A stretch of 64,000 bases of DNA from Dactylorhiza incarnata (GCA_033032865.1 JAWHQI010000019.1:17898001-17962000), one strand, 5' to 3'; shown: positions 24,698 to 36,170, counted from the first letter of the stretch. Program-made: numbers and translations. The notes: generated from the letters alone by a model not told the origin.

Positions 24698-25235
24698 TGT
24701 TGAATTTTTGAAGTAGAAGTGGAAGGGTTCTGGGCGGTCTGAATAAAGGAGACAGCACGGTTTGTGCGGATGTTCTGGCTGGGGTTTTGCCTTGGGCGGT
24801 CAGTTCAGGGAGAGCTGGGGTTTGGCCTTCGGCAGTCTGTTCTGGGAGACCGCAGGTGACCGCGCGGCTTGCGCGGTTATTCTGGCGACTTGTTCTAAGT
24901 CGGCCAAATGTTCAAGAAGATTCACCTTCTTGTAGTGGTCGTGCATTCTGATGACTTGTTCTGGTCGGCCAGGGTTGCTGAAGAAGTGTTTTGCTCTTGT
25001 TATAAGACCGGGCGGTTTGTTTAGTAACCATGCGGTTTAATAAGGTATACTGATGGCCATGCTGAGCTTGGGCGATCTGTTGTATGAGGCCACTTGCAAT
25101 CTGATGGGCGGTTAGTGTATCTCATTTTGGGCAGTGACGACATCCATCAACTTGCCTATAAATAGAGGTGCAGGGACCGTCATTTATAGTGAGAACTGTA
25201 AGAACTATTACTTGGGTTGTTTGTGTCGTTCTAAC
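24698..25235 (+). repeat. A': second LTR of the A family, cut by D
   Basis: It starts TGTTGAATTTTTGAAGTAGAAG like the LTRs of A and keeps their GGCGGTCTG array, the TATA box CCTATAAATAG (25155-25165) and the following GAACTGTAAGAAC. It breaks off at 25235, where the LTR end of element D begins. Its remaining part, and whether it is a solo LTR or a full element, lie beyond the window. Confidence 0.82.
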
Positions 25236-26060
25236 TGAAAGAATTTAAAGCGTTTAGACTAAATCACCTAGAGGGGGTGAATAGGTTTTTCTTATTTCTT
25301 TTTAAGCTTAGAGATGTTAGTAGCCCAATGAGCCTACACAATCAATTAAGAAAAACCAAGCTCATAGAATCATAGCCACAACACAAAGGATTTTATAGTA
25401 GTTCCTTAAGTGATGGGTAATCCACTGTCCCCATACACCCCTCTAACTCCAATGTTAGATAGGGTCAAAGATACTCCTCCAAGTAATCTTCTCAGCTTCT
25501 AAAACGTACACCATAAGTTCCTCTGAACTACTCATATCACAGATGATCCTACCTCAGGACAATAGTCCCTACAGTTCAGAGCTATCACCAGCTCCTACCT
25601 CAGGCACAACAGCCCTACAACTCAGAGGAATCCACCTCCTACAACTCAGACCACCTCCTGGTCCTACTCCATGAAACAGCCATATACAATCTTCTCAGAG
25701 CTGAATAGCTCTTACAAAATAAAGTAATGATAGAACAATAACCTTTACTACTGATTCAATCTGATAGGAAGCTTTGGATTAAGTTATCAGCAGAAGATCT
25801 CAGCAGATGCGGTTCTTGAGCTGTTCCTTGACTAGTTGGTTCAAAACAACTCCACTGTCTTCTTCTTCAGAAGGAAGAAAGAAGACTCCTGTCTCTCTTG
25901 TTGATGAAAGCTTGAATCACTGAAAGAGAGAACCACTTCTGTTCAAGGCAAGAAGGCTGTTGCAGCTTCAGGAAGTTGCAGGCGGCTTGCTTTGACAGCT
26001 TGAACAACTTCATAATGATGAACAATCTTTTCTTTGTTGCCCTAACATTAGCTTTTATAG
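25236..26060 (-). repeat. D 3' LTR, part 1 (R-U5 side)
   Basis: It matches 63092-63917 base for base over most of its length. In plus orientation it starts TGAAAGAATTTAAAGCG. It holds CCTAGAGGGGGTGAATAGG, the reverse of the TTCACCCCC-TCTA motif also seen in C and E. A 46-bp unit (25548-25593, next copy 25594-25637) is tandemly repeated. It ends in AGCTTTTATAG, on the minus strand the TATA box CTATAAAAGC, at the B insertion point. Confidence 0.9.
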
Positions 26061-26681
26061 TGTTGAAACCAAGTGGTCTCCCCTTGGCGGTCTCAAGTCC
26101 ACGGTCTCTGCGGTCTCAAACTCCGTCGAATAGCGGTCTTGTATCTGCGGTCTCAGCGATCTCCAATTTGCGGTCATCCACTTCATCTCAGATATGACAG
26201 TCCGCTTCTAGTGAAGTTCTGCGGTCTCTAGCTCCATCAAACAATAGATCGTTAACCTCGGACTCTGTGATCTCCCAGCAGCAGACCGGCACGTCTCCTT
26301 AAACATACCAGATCGCTTCTTAGGATGATAAGCGATTTGGTAGCCTCGATCTCCCCTTTACGGGGGAGTGTTCGCCGGCACGGTCTCGCGGTCAGCTTGC
26401 TCACCACCAATAGAATTGTCTACTGGCGATCTCATCTATCACACGACCAACTTCCTGTTGTGTGACCGCTAGTCTCCGCTACAGACCGGCGAGGTTGTTG
26501 TGGTCTGGTTCTTCGTGACCGCCTGACCGCCCAGTTTCTTATTGTATAGTATTTTTGTATTTAGTACCACATTGTGTATTTGTATTTATCTCTTTCTCTC
26601 CTGGTCTATATAAAGGAGGCAATACTATTTTAATACTCAGTATTTTGGAAATAAAAATTCTGTTATTTTCAAATTCTCACA
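26061..26681 (+). repeat. 5' LTR of B (621 bp)
   Basis: It runs from TGTTGAAACC to TTCTCACA. Many GCGGTCTC and AGACCGC motifs fill the first 500 bases, followed by the TATA box GGTCTATATAAAGGAGG at about 26604-26620. Confidence 0.95.
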
Positions 26682-26697
26682 TGGTATCAGAGGGAGG
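26682..26697 (+). other. Primer binding site of B (tRNA-Met)
   Basis: TGGTATCAGAGGGAGG directly follows the LTR end. Confidence 0.93.
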
Positions 26698-26840
26698 TTC
26701 GGTCCCTTTGTTGTGAGCTCCTCCTCCTCGACCGGTCTCCCTTTCTCCAGACCGCGCGATCTCCTTCTCTTTCCCGTTCTCTTTCGGTCTCGGTCTGTGA
26801 GACCGCTCGATCTGTCCCTTTTTCCTCCTAATTCTATATC

Positions 26841-28953
26841 ATGGGTACACCGTTTGTGAGTCTCCCTATCTCCACTCCTGTGGCTATTTCTACCTCTACT
26901 TCTACCACTGTTTCCGGCAACCTTGGCACTGCCTCCATGCTCACTGGCCTGAATTATCCTGATTGGAGTGTCTCCTTCACCTTCCTCTTACGGTCTCAAC
27001 GTAAACTCCACCACCTCAGCGATGACCCTCCTCCCAAAGGGTCTGCCACCTTTAATGATTGGGATGCTAGCGATGCTCTGGTTCGCACCTGGCTAGCTAA
27101 CAGCCTCTCTGATGAGTGTCTTCATATCATCCGTCATGATGAGACAGTTAAAGCTGCTTGGAATCATCTAACTGCCCTTTACTCCAAAGGTGCCAAAACC
27201 TCCCGCATCTACACCTTGTATGCTGACCTCTTTGCCCGCCCAATCTTGAATCCCACCACCGCATATCAAGAGATTCAGGCACTTGGGGCTGAACTTCTTC
27301 AGCATCGCCCATTCTCTGCTGACCTTGTTGAGCAGCATAAACACTTCCAAGAGCTCCTAGTTGTGTGTTACCTTCTCCATCTTCCTGATTCTTATGATAT
27401 GATCCGACAGCAAATTCTTGGGGAAGCTGACTCTCCTACTCTTGATGCCACCGCTGCCCGTGTCTCCGCAGTGTCATCTCTTCTCCAACGACCACTGTTG
27501 TTTCCTCCTCCTCTAGAAAGCTTTGCTCACCGAGCTGATCGTGGTCACATAGGTGGTCGTGGTGGATCTCTTGGTGGCCGAGGACCTCCCCGGTACATAT
27601 GTTCTCACTGTGGTCGAAAGGGTCACAGCATTGATCGCTGCTATCTCAAACATCCTCACCTTCGCCCACTGGCTGCTACTACACCACCGTCTGCCTTCGT
27701 TGCTACCTCCTCAGGTAGTGTGCATTTGGTTACTGAAGGCAAGTGGCTAATTAATTCCGGCGCAACCAGTCATATGACAGGAAACCCAAAACTTTTCTCA
27801 AAGTTACTAGAGCACAAGAATTCTCCTCCGGTCCTGACAGCTGATGGTTCTCCCTCACATGTGTGTGGGACTGGGGTAGTTCAAGTCACTCCAACTATCT
27901 CTCTGGAGAACACTCTTTATGTGCCTGCTTTTCTTTGCAACTTACTCTCTGTTAAGGAAATCTCTCAACAGTTACAATGCCCTATTATGTTTACTCCGAC
28001 TAATTGTTATTTTCAGGATCTTCACACGAAGGAGACGGTTGCTACTAGGATTGAGAGTGGAGGCCTCTACTTCCTTGACACTCTTGCTGCTCATTCTGCT
28101 TCCACAACATCTGATTCTCTCCATAAATGGCACCTCCAGCTTGGTCACCCACCACCTCGGCTGCTCTATCAACTCCTACCGCACCTCTCCACAGATACCT
28201 CTCCTCTCAACTGTGAAGCCTGTCAATTGGGAAAGCATCATTGAGCTTCCTATCCTGCCAAGCATGGTCGCAGCTCCACTAGTCTTTTTGATCTTGTTCA
28301 CTCTGATGTCTGGGGACCTTCTCCTACCAAGACTGTTGGTGGGAGTAGTTTGTATTTTGTTACTTTCATTGATGACTTTTCTAGATGTACGTGGGTGTAT
28401 CTTTTAAAAGAACGCTGTGAACTTTTTTTCTGTTTTTTCCACCTTCTATAATGAGATTTACACTCAGTTTGGAGTGTCTATCAAAGCTATTCGCACTGAT
28501 AATGCTAAAGAATATGTTTCTTATCAGTTTTCTGAGTTTTGCATGAATCATGGTCTTGTACATCAAACTAGTTGTCCTTACACCTCTCAACAAAATGGAA
28601 TAGCTGAACGTAAGAATCGCCATCTCCTCGACATAGCTCGCACCTTACTCTTCCAGATGAATATGCCTAAAACCTATTGGGGTCATGCCGTTCTCATCTC
28701 CTGCTATCTCATCAAACGCATTCCCTCCACCATCCTTCACGGCTCCACACCATTCTCTCTCCTATACCTAACCTCAAAACCTTTCCCCCTACCTCCCAAG
28801 GTCTTCGGTTGTACTGCCTTTGTCCATACTCCTTCACCAGGTTGGGACAAACTCTCACCTAAGGCAGTTAAGTGTATCTTCGTTGGTTACTATCCAACTC
28901 AGAAAGGTTACAGGTGTTATGATCCTCTTCTTCACAAACAATGTCTCAGCTGA
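26841..28953 (+). pseudogene. B: gag, protease and integrase
   Basis: The ATG at 26841 opens a 467-residue frame. It starts with a copia Gag (LTGLNYPDWSVSFTFLL), has the zinc knuckle CSHCGRKGHSIDRC near residues 254-267, and then the protease site, which reads LINSGATSHMTG near residue 305: the catalytic Asp is Asn. The pre-integrase CEACQLGKHH is followed by a stop at 28242. Integrase goes on in the same frame (SDVWGPSPT) to about 28440, where a T-rich run shifts the frame. The second Asp (RTDNAKEY) and the Glu (QQNGIAERKN) follow in the frame ending at 28953. A further shift leads into the linker at 28954-29202. The product would be the capsid protein and the enzymes that mature and insert the element. 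Confidence 0.9.
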
Positions 28954-29202
28954 TGTCACCTTCTTTGAGACTGTTCCATATTTCTCTAACTCCTCCTATT
29001 CTCTGACTCCTGAACCTCAATCTTCACCACCTATAATTTTTGCCCCCCCCAACCTCCACTAACCTATACAATATCTCACCTACCCACCCAACCTCCTCCT
29101 CCTCTTCCGTTATCTCCACCACCTACAGAATCTCCTACCACCTCTCCTCCTACTCTGGGGCCTCTTCTCCCAGCTTTTGGGCCAGCTCTATCTTCTTCAG
29201 AT

Positions 29203-29426
29203 GTGGAATCTCCTGCAAATACAGACACCACAGATGATCTCCATATTGCCCTTCGAAAGGGAGTTCGCTCTTCTACCCAACACTCTATTCATGATGTTGT
29301 GACCTATGCTCAACTCACTCCTTCTACTAGGGCTTTTGCTATTGCTATTTCAGATACAGTCACTCCAGCTAATTATCAGGAAGCTCTTGCTATACCTCAG
29401 TGGCAGGCTGCCATGGATGAAGAAAT
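29203..29426 (+). pseudogene. B: linker and first RT residues, cut by C
   Basis: The frame reads a variable linker and then QWQAAMDEE, the conserved start of copia RT. It stops within the next codon at 29426, where the LTR of C begins. The same reading resumes at 46379 after C with the 5-bp duplication GAAAT. A run of C near 29042-29051 explains the frame change from the integrase end. Confidence 0.88.
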
Positions 29427-30605
29427 TGTTGGAACATGGTCTTCCACATCTCCTAGGTTTGAGAATAACAAATCCTATGTGTATTTGATCTTGTGTGTTT
29501 AACTGTGCAGGATAACAAAGTCCACATGATCAAGGATTACATAAGAAGGTTGCCCGCAAAGTTGAGCCAACAAATCCAATACATCTACTAGCGTTGGCGG
29601 TAGTACTAGCGCAGGCGCTAGCTGCCGTTCGACGAACTTCTCATCATGGCGTTCGACGAAACTTCGCTCGACGAACTCTTAGCAACGGTCGATGAATTCC
29701 TGTTCGACGAAATATTGGATCGAAGCGAAATTTCCGAGAGAACTTATAGAAGGAGATAGCGCCAGGCGATATCCGATAGCGCAGGCGATAGCGAGGAACA
29801 CAGTTGGCAAGGGGGAATTGTCTCCTCGGATTGAAGATTCTGCCGCACAAAATGTGTCCTAATATGGGAAAGCGCCAGCGGTAGCTCTAGCGTAGGCGCT
29901 AGCGCTGAGGCTATAAAAAGGACTCCTCTCCTCTCATTTTAAACACACATCAGAGAGATATCAGAGAGAGATAGAGTGCTAGAATTCCAGAGGCTATCAT
30001 GGCCGAAAGTTGATGTCCTATCAAAGTTCTGCAAACTTCTGAAGGAGAATTTCATCACGCCGGATCCAAACAAAGTCCGCTTCTACAACGCTTATTCTAC
30101 AGTGGATCTTCGCCTCCGACTTCAGAAGGGAGTTTTTTATTTATTTTCATTTGATATTCTTCTTGTAAACGGTTAGTGAAATCGCCTCGTGTTGGCGACT
30201 AGGTCTGGGTAGGACTTAGGGGGAAACTCGCCTCGTGTTGGCGACTATATCTAGGCTAGGTCTAGGGGGTGCTCGAGGCCACATTCGGGGAAGGTTTGGC
30301 TAGAGCGGCTTGAGGCCGAATCCGTGGAGGATAGGCTAGGGCCACCGGTTCGTGGGGATGCGAGTCGGGATAGAAAACAAAACAAGTTTACTATTCATCG
30401 CCACCGATTTCTAGCATCATAGAAGTCAACTTTTGTAAAACCTTATTTATTAATAAAGCATGTCTCTACTTTATTTCAATTGTTTTACTTGACTTTCTAT
30501 TGTCTCAATCTTGCATTGTTACAAAGTTTTTAAAATATCACTAAAGTTTTGAAAACCCTTATTCACCCCCCCCCCCCCCCTCTAAAGGCGCCTACCGATC
30601 CAACA
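29427..30605 (+). repeat. 5' LTR of C
   Basis: Matches 45203-46378. The promoter half has GTTCGACGAAC-type motifs (29630-29710) and GCGATAGC/GCGCTAGCG palindromes (29755-29905) before the TATA box GGCTATAAAAAGG (29909-29921). Near its end it holds TTCACCCCC with an expanded C run (30567-30583) and TCTAAAGGCGCC. Confidence 0.95.
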
Positions 30606-30606
30606 A

Positions 30607-30622
30607 GTGGAATCAGAGCAGG
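30607..30622 (+). other. Primer binding site of C (tRNA-Met-like)
   Basis: GTGGAATCAGAGCAGG lies just after the LTR end. It differs from the usual TGGTATCAGAGC by one base (T to A), as commonly seen in plant copia elements. Confidence 0.75.
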
Positions 30623-30652
30623 TTATTCCAATCGGCTTAACAACCGGGGATA

Positions 30653-32578
30653 ATGGCGTCTTATGATCTCCCTTTTCCTGAGGGTCAAGGGGTTAGTCGA
30701 CCACCACTCTTTACTGGGTCAGATTTTAACTACTGGAAATATCGTATGATGTGTTTTCTTATGACCATGGATGTAGAAGTATGGAACATGGTAGAAGTTC
30801 GGTACTCTCCACCTACAACTGTAGTGGGAGAGGCGACATTAGCAAAACCAAAAGATAAATGGGACGATAGTGATAAACTAAGGTGTAAAAATAATGCTAA
30901 AGCAATGAACGCTTTATATTGCGCTTTAAATAGGACTGAGTTTAATAGAATTTTTGCATGCACAACTGCTTATGATATTTGGAATCAATTGGAAGTAACT
31001 CATGAAGGTACATCGTAGGTGAAAGATGCAAAGCTATTCCAACTGGAATCTGAATATGAAAAATTCAGGATGGATACCGAAGAGAACATTAACTCGATGT
31101 ACACCCGCTTCACCATGATCGTCAACGCTTCAAAAGCACTTGGAAAGTCATACTCAGACGGGGACTTGGTGAGGAAAATTCTTCGTTCCTTACCTCCAAG
31201 ATTCAATCCAAAGGTGACATCCATCTCGGAGTTGCACAACTTAAGAACGCTCCAGATAGAGAACCTTATTGGGAATCTCAAAACCCATGAGGTAGAACTC
31301 CAGATTCAACACGATGAATACAACAAAGTGCCAAAGAAAAAGGCGCTAGCACTAAAGTCAAAGAAGGAGAGCATCGAAGATGATGATGAAGATGAAGAAG
31401 GTCTCCTGGTGAAGAACTTCAGGAAGTTCATCAGGAATTCGGAAAGAAGGAACACATTCCGCAAATACTTCCAAAAGGATGCTCGACGAAAGGGATCTTC
31501 CTCTTCATCAAGGAAAGAAAAAGGAAGCGAAGATGAAGAAGAAAGACCACCACCAGAATGCTACCACTGCAGAAAGACCGGGCACATTCGGAGCCAGTGC
31601 CTAAAGTATCAAAAGGAGCAAAAAGAAAAATACAAAGCAAAAGAGAAGAAGAAAGTACTAAAAGCCGCAACTTGGGATGATTCTTCCTCTGAAGAGTCAA
31701 ACGAGTCTGAGTCAAGTAGCGAGGAGGAAGCAAACTTATGCTTAATGGCAAAGAGCAACGATGACGACACCAGTGTTCTTAGCGACACTGAGGTATTTCC
31801 TCCTACTTTCGAAGAACTCTATGATAAATTTGTTTTAACTTGCAAATCCTATGATCAAAGTATAAAAGATAATATTATATTAAATCGTGAAAATGAATCT
31901 ATTATCAAAGAAAACATAAACTCACAAAAAGGTGATTTCCCTTGAAAAGAGAAAAGTTTCATGTCAAGAGTGTGAGCACTCTTTATTTTTGGCAAAAGAA
32001 CTTGAAGTTTCTCTTTCTAAAGCCCTCTCACAAAAAAAACTATTGCAAAAGAAAAGGGGGACTTAGAGAGAAAACTAAAAACCTCTCTTTTACAAATTCA
32101 AAATAACAAAAATGGATTTGAAAATAAATGTGTTATGATTGTACAAGAAAATACTTTTCTTAAAAAACAAAATCATGACCTCAATATAGCCATTAAAAAA
32201 TTCGGGATTGGTCAAAAATCCCTAGATATGATTTTGGGAAACCAATGTTATGGTTCTGCAAAATTTGGGGTCGGATATAAAAGTGAACCCTACCACCTAG
32301 CGCTAGCCACTAACGCCGGCGGTAGCTCAAGTGTTAAAAAATCTTCTGTTTTTTCTAATATTCAAACATCATCCAATAAGAGCAACGTAGAAACTCGGAA
32401 AAGGGTCTCAACTCCCTTTATTTTGTGTGCTAATTGTCTTAAGTTTGGACACACGTCTAGCTCTTGCAGGATTATAAAACAACGTTCTTTAAAACAAATA
32501 TGGGTACCTAAGAAATCCACTTACTCTATGGGTAGTACCTCTTGGGTATCTGGATCTTTACTCTCATCTTCTCTCTAG
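30653..32578 (+). pseudogene. C: gag
   Basis: The Gag starts at ATG 30653 (MASYDLPFPEGQGVSRPPLF) with the copia YWKYRMMCFL and ALNRTEFNRI blocks. A TAG at 31016 interrupts it; the same frame goes on to 31945. A lysine-rich region is followed by the zinc knuckle CYHCRKTGHIRSQC, then an acidic, serine-rich and coiled-coil tail. Two compensating shifts lie between 31945 and 32060. The frame resumes at 32135 and gives a second knuckle CANCLKFGHTSSSC and the Sirevirus-like KQIWVPK. It ends with TAG at 32576, after which pol follows in the same frame. Gag forms the virus-like particle and binds the RNA. Confidence 0.9.
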
Positions 32579-32599
32579 ATTTGCAGGAAGGCTAAGGAA

Positions 32600-33621
32600 A
32601 TGGAAGACGTGTGGTACTTGGACTCTGGCTGCTCTAAGCACATGACGGGCAACAAAGCAAAATTCCTTAGCCTAGAAAAGAAGAAAGGAGGGATCGTAAC
32701 ATTTGGTGATAACGGTAAAGGAAGGATCATGGGAGTTGGTACAGTGGGTAACGAATCTTTTCTTATCTCAAATGTTCTTTATGTTAAAGGTTTGAAACAT
32801 AACTTAATATCTATAAGTCAACTATGTGATAAAGGATTAGATGTATTATTTGAATCATCCACTAATCTTTGCAAAATAGTTAATCCTAAAACAAAAGATG
32901 TGTTACTAACTGCACCTAGAATTCACAATGTTTACATAGTTTCATTTCATGATCTTTCCAAATCATCTATAAAATGTTTTATAACCAAAAATGATGAATT
33001 AGAACTATGGCATAGACGTTTAGGTCACGCTAGTACAAAGCTCATTTTAAAACTAGCAAAAAGGGAATTGATTAGAGGATTGCCTAAGTTGAATGGAAAT
33101 TTATCTTCACTATGTTCACCATGCCAAAAAGGAAAATTTACAAAATCATCTTTTAAAAGCAAAAATGAAATTTCTACTTCAAAACCATTACAACTAATTC
33201 ATATGGATCTCTTTGGTCCCGTTAACACCGCAAGTCTTGGTGGTAAAATATACACCTTCGTTCTAATAGATGATTTCTCAAGATATTGCTGGATTTTATT
33301 TCTCTCTTCCAAATCTGATGCATTTTGCGAATTCTCAAAATTATGTACGCGCATTCAAAATGAACTAGATTTAAAAATAAAATGCATTCGCTCAGATCAT
33401 GGAGGTGAATTTGAAAATGAAAACTTTAAATCCTTTTGTGAAATGTTAGGTATTAAGCATGAGTTCTCCGCTCCACGCACACCTCAGCAAAATGGTGCTG
33501 TAGAACGGAAAAATAGGACAAACCAAGAACTAGCACGCACCATGTTATCTGAATACAAATTACCTATGTCTTTTTGGGCCGAAGCCGTAAGCACATCATG
33601 CTATGTAATGAATAGAGTTAT
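32600..33621 (+). pseudogene. C: protease and integrase, cut by CACTA
   Basis: The frame reads EDVWYLDSGCSKHMTG, an intact protease site (Asp near residue 8), then GAG_pre-integrase with LWHRRLGHAS and CSPCQKGK, then integrase with all three acidic residues: Asp in IHMDLFGP (near residue 201), Asp in RSDHGGEF, Glu in QQNGAVERKN. It stays open up to the CACTA insertion after NRV. The track-level stop at 33667 lies inside the transposon. The frame continues at 41067: with one copy of the TAT duplication removed, the codons join in phase. Confidence 0.92.
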
Positions 33622-34110
33622 CACTACAAGAAATCTGGCTTTTAGTGATGAAAATTTTGGTCACTAATTATTGCGGGTTGGTCACTAAAGACATTTAGTG
33701 ACCGAATTTAGTCTGTCACAAGGTGGTTGCAAAAGCACCATCACAAAATGTATTTAGTGACCAAAATATTTTTTGTTACTAAATGTATATTTTTAGTGAC
33801 GAAATAATCTCCGTCACTATTTATTTTTTGCAACGAAGATTATTTTCGTCACTAAATGTATACTTTTAATGACAATTATTCACCGTCACTAAATATTTTT
33901 TGTGACCAAAATAACCGTAGTCACTAAATATATTCAGTGGCCAAAATTTCTTTGGTCACTAAATGTGTATTTTTTGTGACAACTAATCTTCGTCACTAAA
34001 TGTATTTAGTGACCAACAAAATTTTTTCACTAAACATATTGATTATTCAAAACATTATTTGTTGCTGAAATAATACTTTTTGTGACCAAATTAATTTAGT
34101 CATTATTTAT
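33622..34110 (+). repeat. CACTA left terminal and subterminal repeats
   Basis: After the terminal CACTACAAGAAA there are many copies, in both orientations, of a motif close to TTTAGTGACCAAAA or TTTGGTCACTAAAT. In known CACTA elements such subterminal repeats bind the transposase accessory protein. Confidence 0.88.
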
Positions 34111-35285
34111 GCACAATATCATACACAATAATAGAGTTTCAAATTGCTAAAAGAATCTTATTGCAAGGAGAACTTTTATTTCTATTTTATTAATAAAAAA
34201 TGAAGGTGGGAGATAGCCCAAACCCTTCTATACAGACCAATGGAACTTTTATCTCTCTATTAAAGTCCATACATTGAAAAAGAGAGCTATATGCAAAAGA
34301 CCTAATGCCTAAATAGATGATGCTTATGGAACCATCTCACTTTTTCTTCACAAACAAGTAGTGACGTGAAAAGAAGAAGACTTGCACTCCTCTCTTCCCC
34401 TCTGCAAATGACTAAAGAAGTTTGCAACTACATGATTGAAGGAGTTGGACCGCATCTGAGTAAATTAGTTCTTTGTTCTTCTCCAAGTAGCCGCTTGTGT
34501 CATGCAAGACCTGATACAATTAGCTATATATTAGTCATATAAGAATCAACATATCATTGCATATAAGTAATATAGAAAATAGTTTAAATGCGACAATTCT
34601 AAGAATCACTTCAGAAGATGTATGAACAATATAACTCACTTGAGAAGATGTAGCTGAATCAATAAACAAAATCAATGTCTTAGGAATTGCACATCCCTTT
34701 GTCAATTCCTTCACTATCTGCCACCCATCAAACAAATAAAGTACAAAAACTTCACAACTAGTAGTAATATAAAATTACAAATAAATTAGCAGTTTTGCTT
34801 GAAGTCTCTCATGGGTCGTGGCATAGAAGCAGCAAGCGATGGTCGGTTACTGGCATCGCAACACTACTCTTGAGAGGACCCCACACAACACTGCTAGCAT
34901 AAGTATTATATGTCATCTTAATTTGAGTTTAACCTCGTTCATGGGTTTCTCTCCGATCTTCTTAGGGTTTATAAAATCAGTCATCCCAAATTTCTTTCCT
35001 ACACAAAGAAACATTAGTGTTAACCATTTAGTTCATCAAGATTACACAAATTGTTTGACTACATCTACATATGTAAATTTGTAGATATATACATACGTGA
35101 GTACATATTGAAATAACAAAAAATTCTCTTGTGAGTCTACATTTCATAAAAGTGAAATGAAGCAGGGGGAAAATAAGTGTGCTAACATTGCAATAGCTGC
35201 CCTAAAAATTAGGGGGGAAATAGTAACATACCTTCCTTCACCTCTGTTGAAACATCGATACTAAGAATGCCAAGTGTGAGATTAC
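34111..35285. other. CACTA interior, no recognised gene
   Basis: AT-rich sequence. The minus-strand ORF at 34535-34735 (FDGWQIVKELTKGC, IPKTLILFIDSATSS) looks protein-like in composition, but I do not recognise the family; it may be another captured exon. Nothing else stands out. Confidence 0.4.
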
Positions 35286-35476
35286 GACCAACTCTGTGAA
35301 TGTATGCCGCAACATCTTCAGGGCAATCAACCTGCATTGTGTGGGGTAAATTATGAAAAATTCTTTCGCAAAATTGTTAGCTATACAGATATCTAGATAA
35401 CCTTTGCCCACCTGAATCACCCAATCAACTGAGGGGAAGTCAAGCCCTCTAGGTGCAACGTCAGTTAAAAATAACC
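35286..35476 (-). pseudogene. Captured DEAD-box RNA helicase exons
   Basis: Two exons on the minus strand. The first (35476-35412) reads LFLTDVAPRGLDFPSVDWVIQ, which is helicase motif V (TDVAxRGLD). The second (35331-35286) reads VDCPEDVAAYIHRVGR, which contains motif VI (HRxGR). The 80-base gap between them has splice signals: CAG then GTGGGC at the donor and GCAG at the acceptor. The order matches normal DEAD-box proteins of the DBP4/RH32 type, where DWVIQ runs directly into DCPEDV. Motif V has Pro where Ala is usual (VAPRG). It lies directly downstream of the importin-alpha exons in the same direction, so a chimeric transcript is possible. Only a short piece of the helicase C-domain is present. 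Confidence 0.85.
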
Positions 35477-35536
35477 CTGAAGTGGACAAACAAAAAATAG
35501 CTAAAGTAAGAAAGTAGGCAGGTGTTTTTTTATTAC

Positions 35537-36167
35537 CTGAGTCTGTATATCATCTCCAGTGACAATGTTTCCAATAGTACGGAGAGCGGGAATTAAAACT
35601 GAAGGTGATGGATGGCTGAATACACAAACATCAAATGACCAAACAATTTAAGGAATTAGAAAGAGGGCGAAGAAACGATCAGATTAGCACATCAGATTGA
35701 AAATTTGTTCAAGGAAAAAGAAAATACAAAAGAAGCTCGACCAGCCGAGGAACAACTTCAGCTTCAATTACAGATTGAATTTTGTCATTCAAACCATCAG
35801 AAAGATAAGAGAGAGCCCAGCAAGCATCGGTGAGGACTCCTCGTCGATTGAATGGATGAGATGCTTAAGTGCAGGCAGAGCAGGCTTTGTCTAAATCCAA
35901 AAGGAATGTAGAAGTTAGAAAGTATGCGAACATAACAGATGCTAATATACAATAAATAAGCACCACTTCATGACGCTAAACCTGCTCAAAGTTCGGCTGT
36001 GTCTTTCCCCTGCAGAAATTTGATAAAGTCCATGTCGCATTCCTAAGCATAAAGAGCTTGGCATGGTCATTCAGCTGTGCAAGCAATGGCATCAATGCAC
36101 CACTGCCAAGAACAAGGTCTCGACATCTTGGTGAATCACCAGCAAAATTGCCCAATGCCCATTCAGC
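35537..36167 (-). pseudogene. Captured importin-alpha exons (ARM repeats)
   Basis: Three exons in gene order on the minus strand. Exon a (36167-35982) reads [20 protein letters not shown] and ends [13 protein letters not shown] before CAG/GTTTAG. Exon b (35890-35728) reads [14 protein letters not shown] and [11 protein letters not shown], ending VVPRLVEL. Exon c (35615-35537) reads [16 protein letters not shown] and VTGDDIQTQ before CAG/GTAATA. These are armadillo repeats of importin-alpha, the adaptor that binds nuclear localisation signals. Introns of about 90-110 bases are kept, so the capture was at DNA level. Exon b has lost one base after DEE, which breaks the frame. N- and C-terminal regions of the protein are not seen. 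Confidence 0.9.
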
Positions 36168-36170
36168 CTA

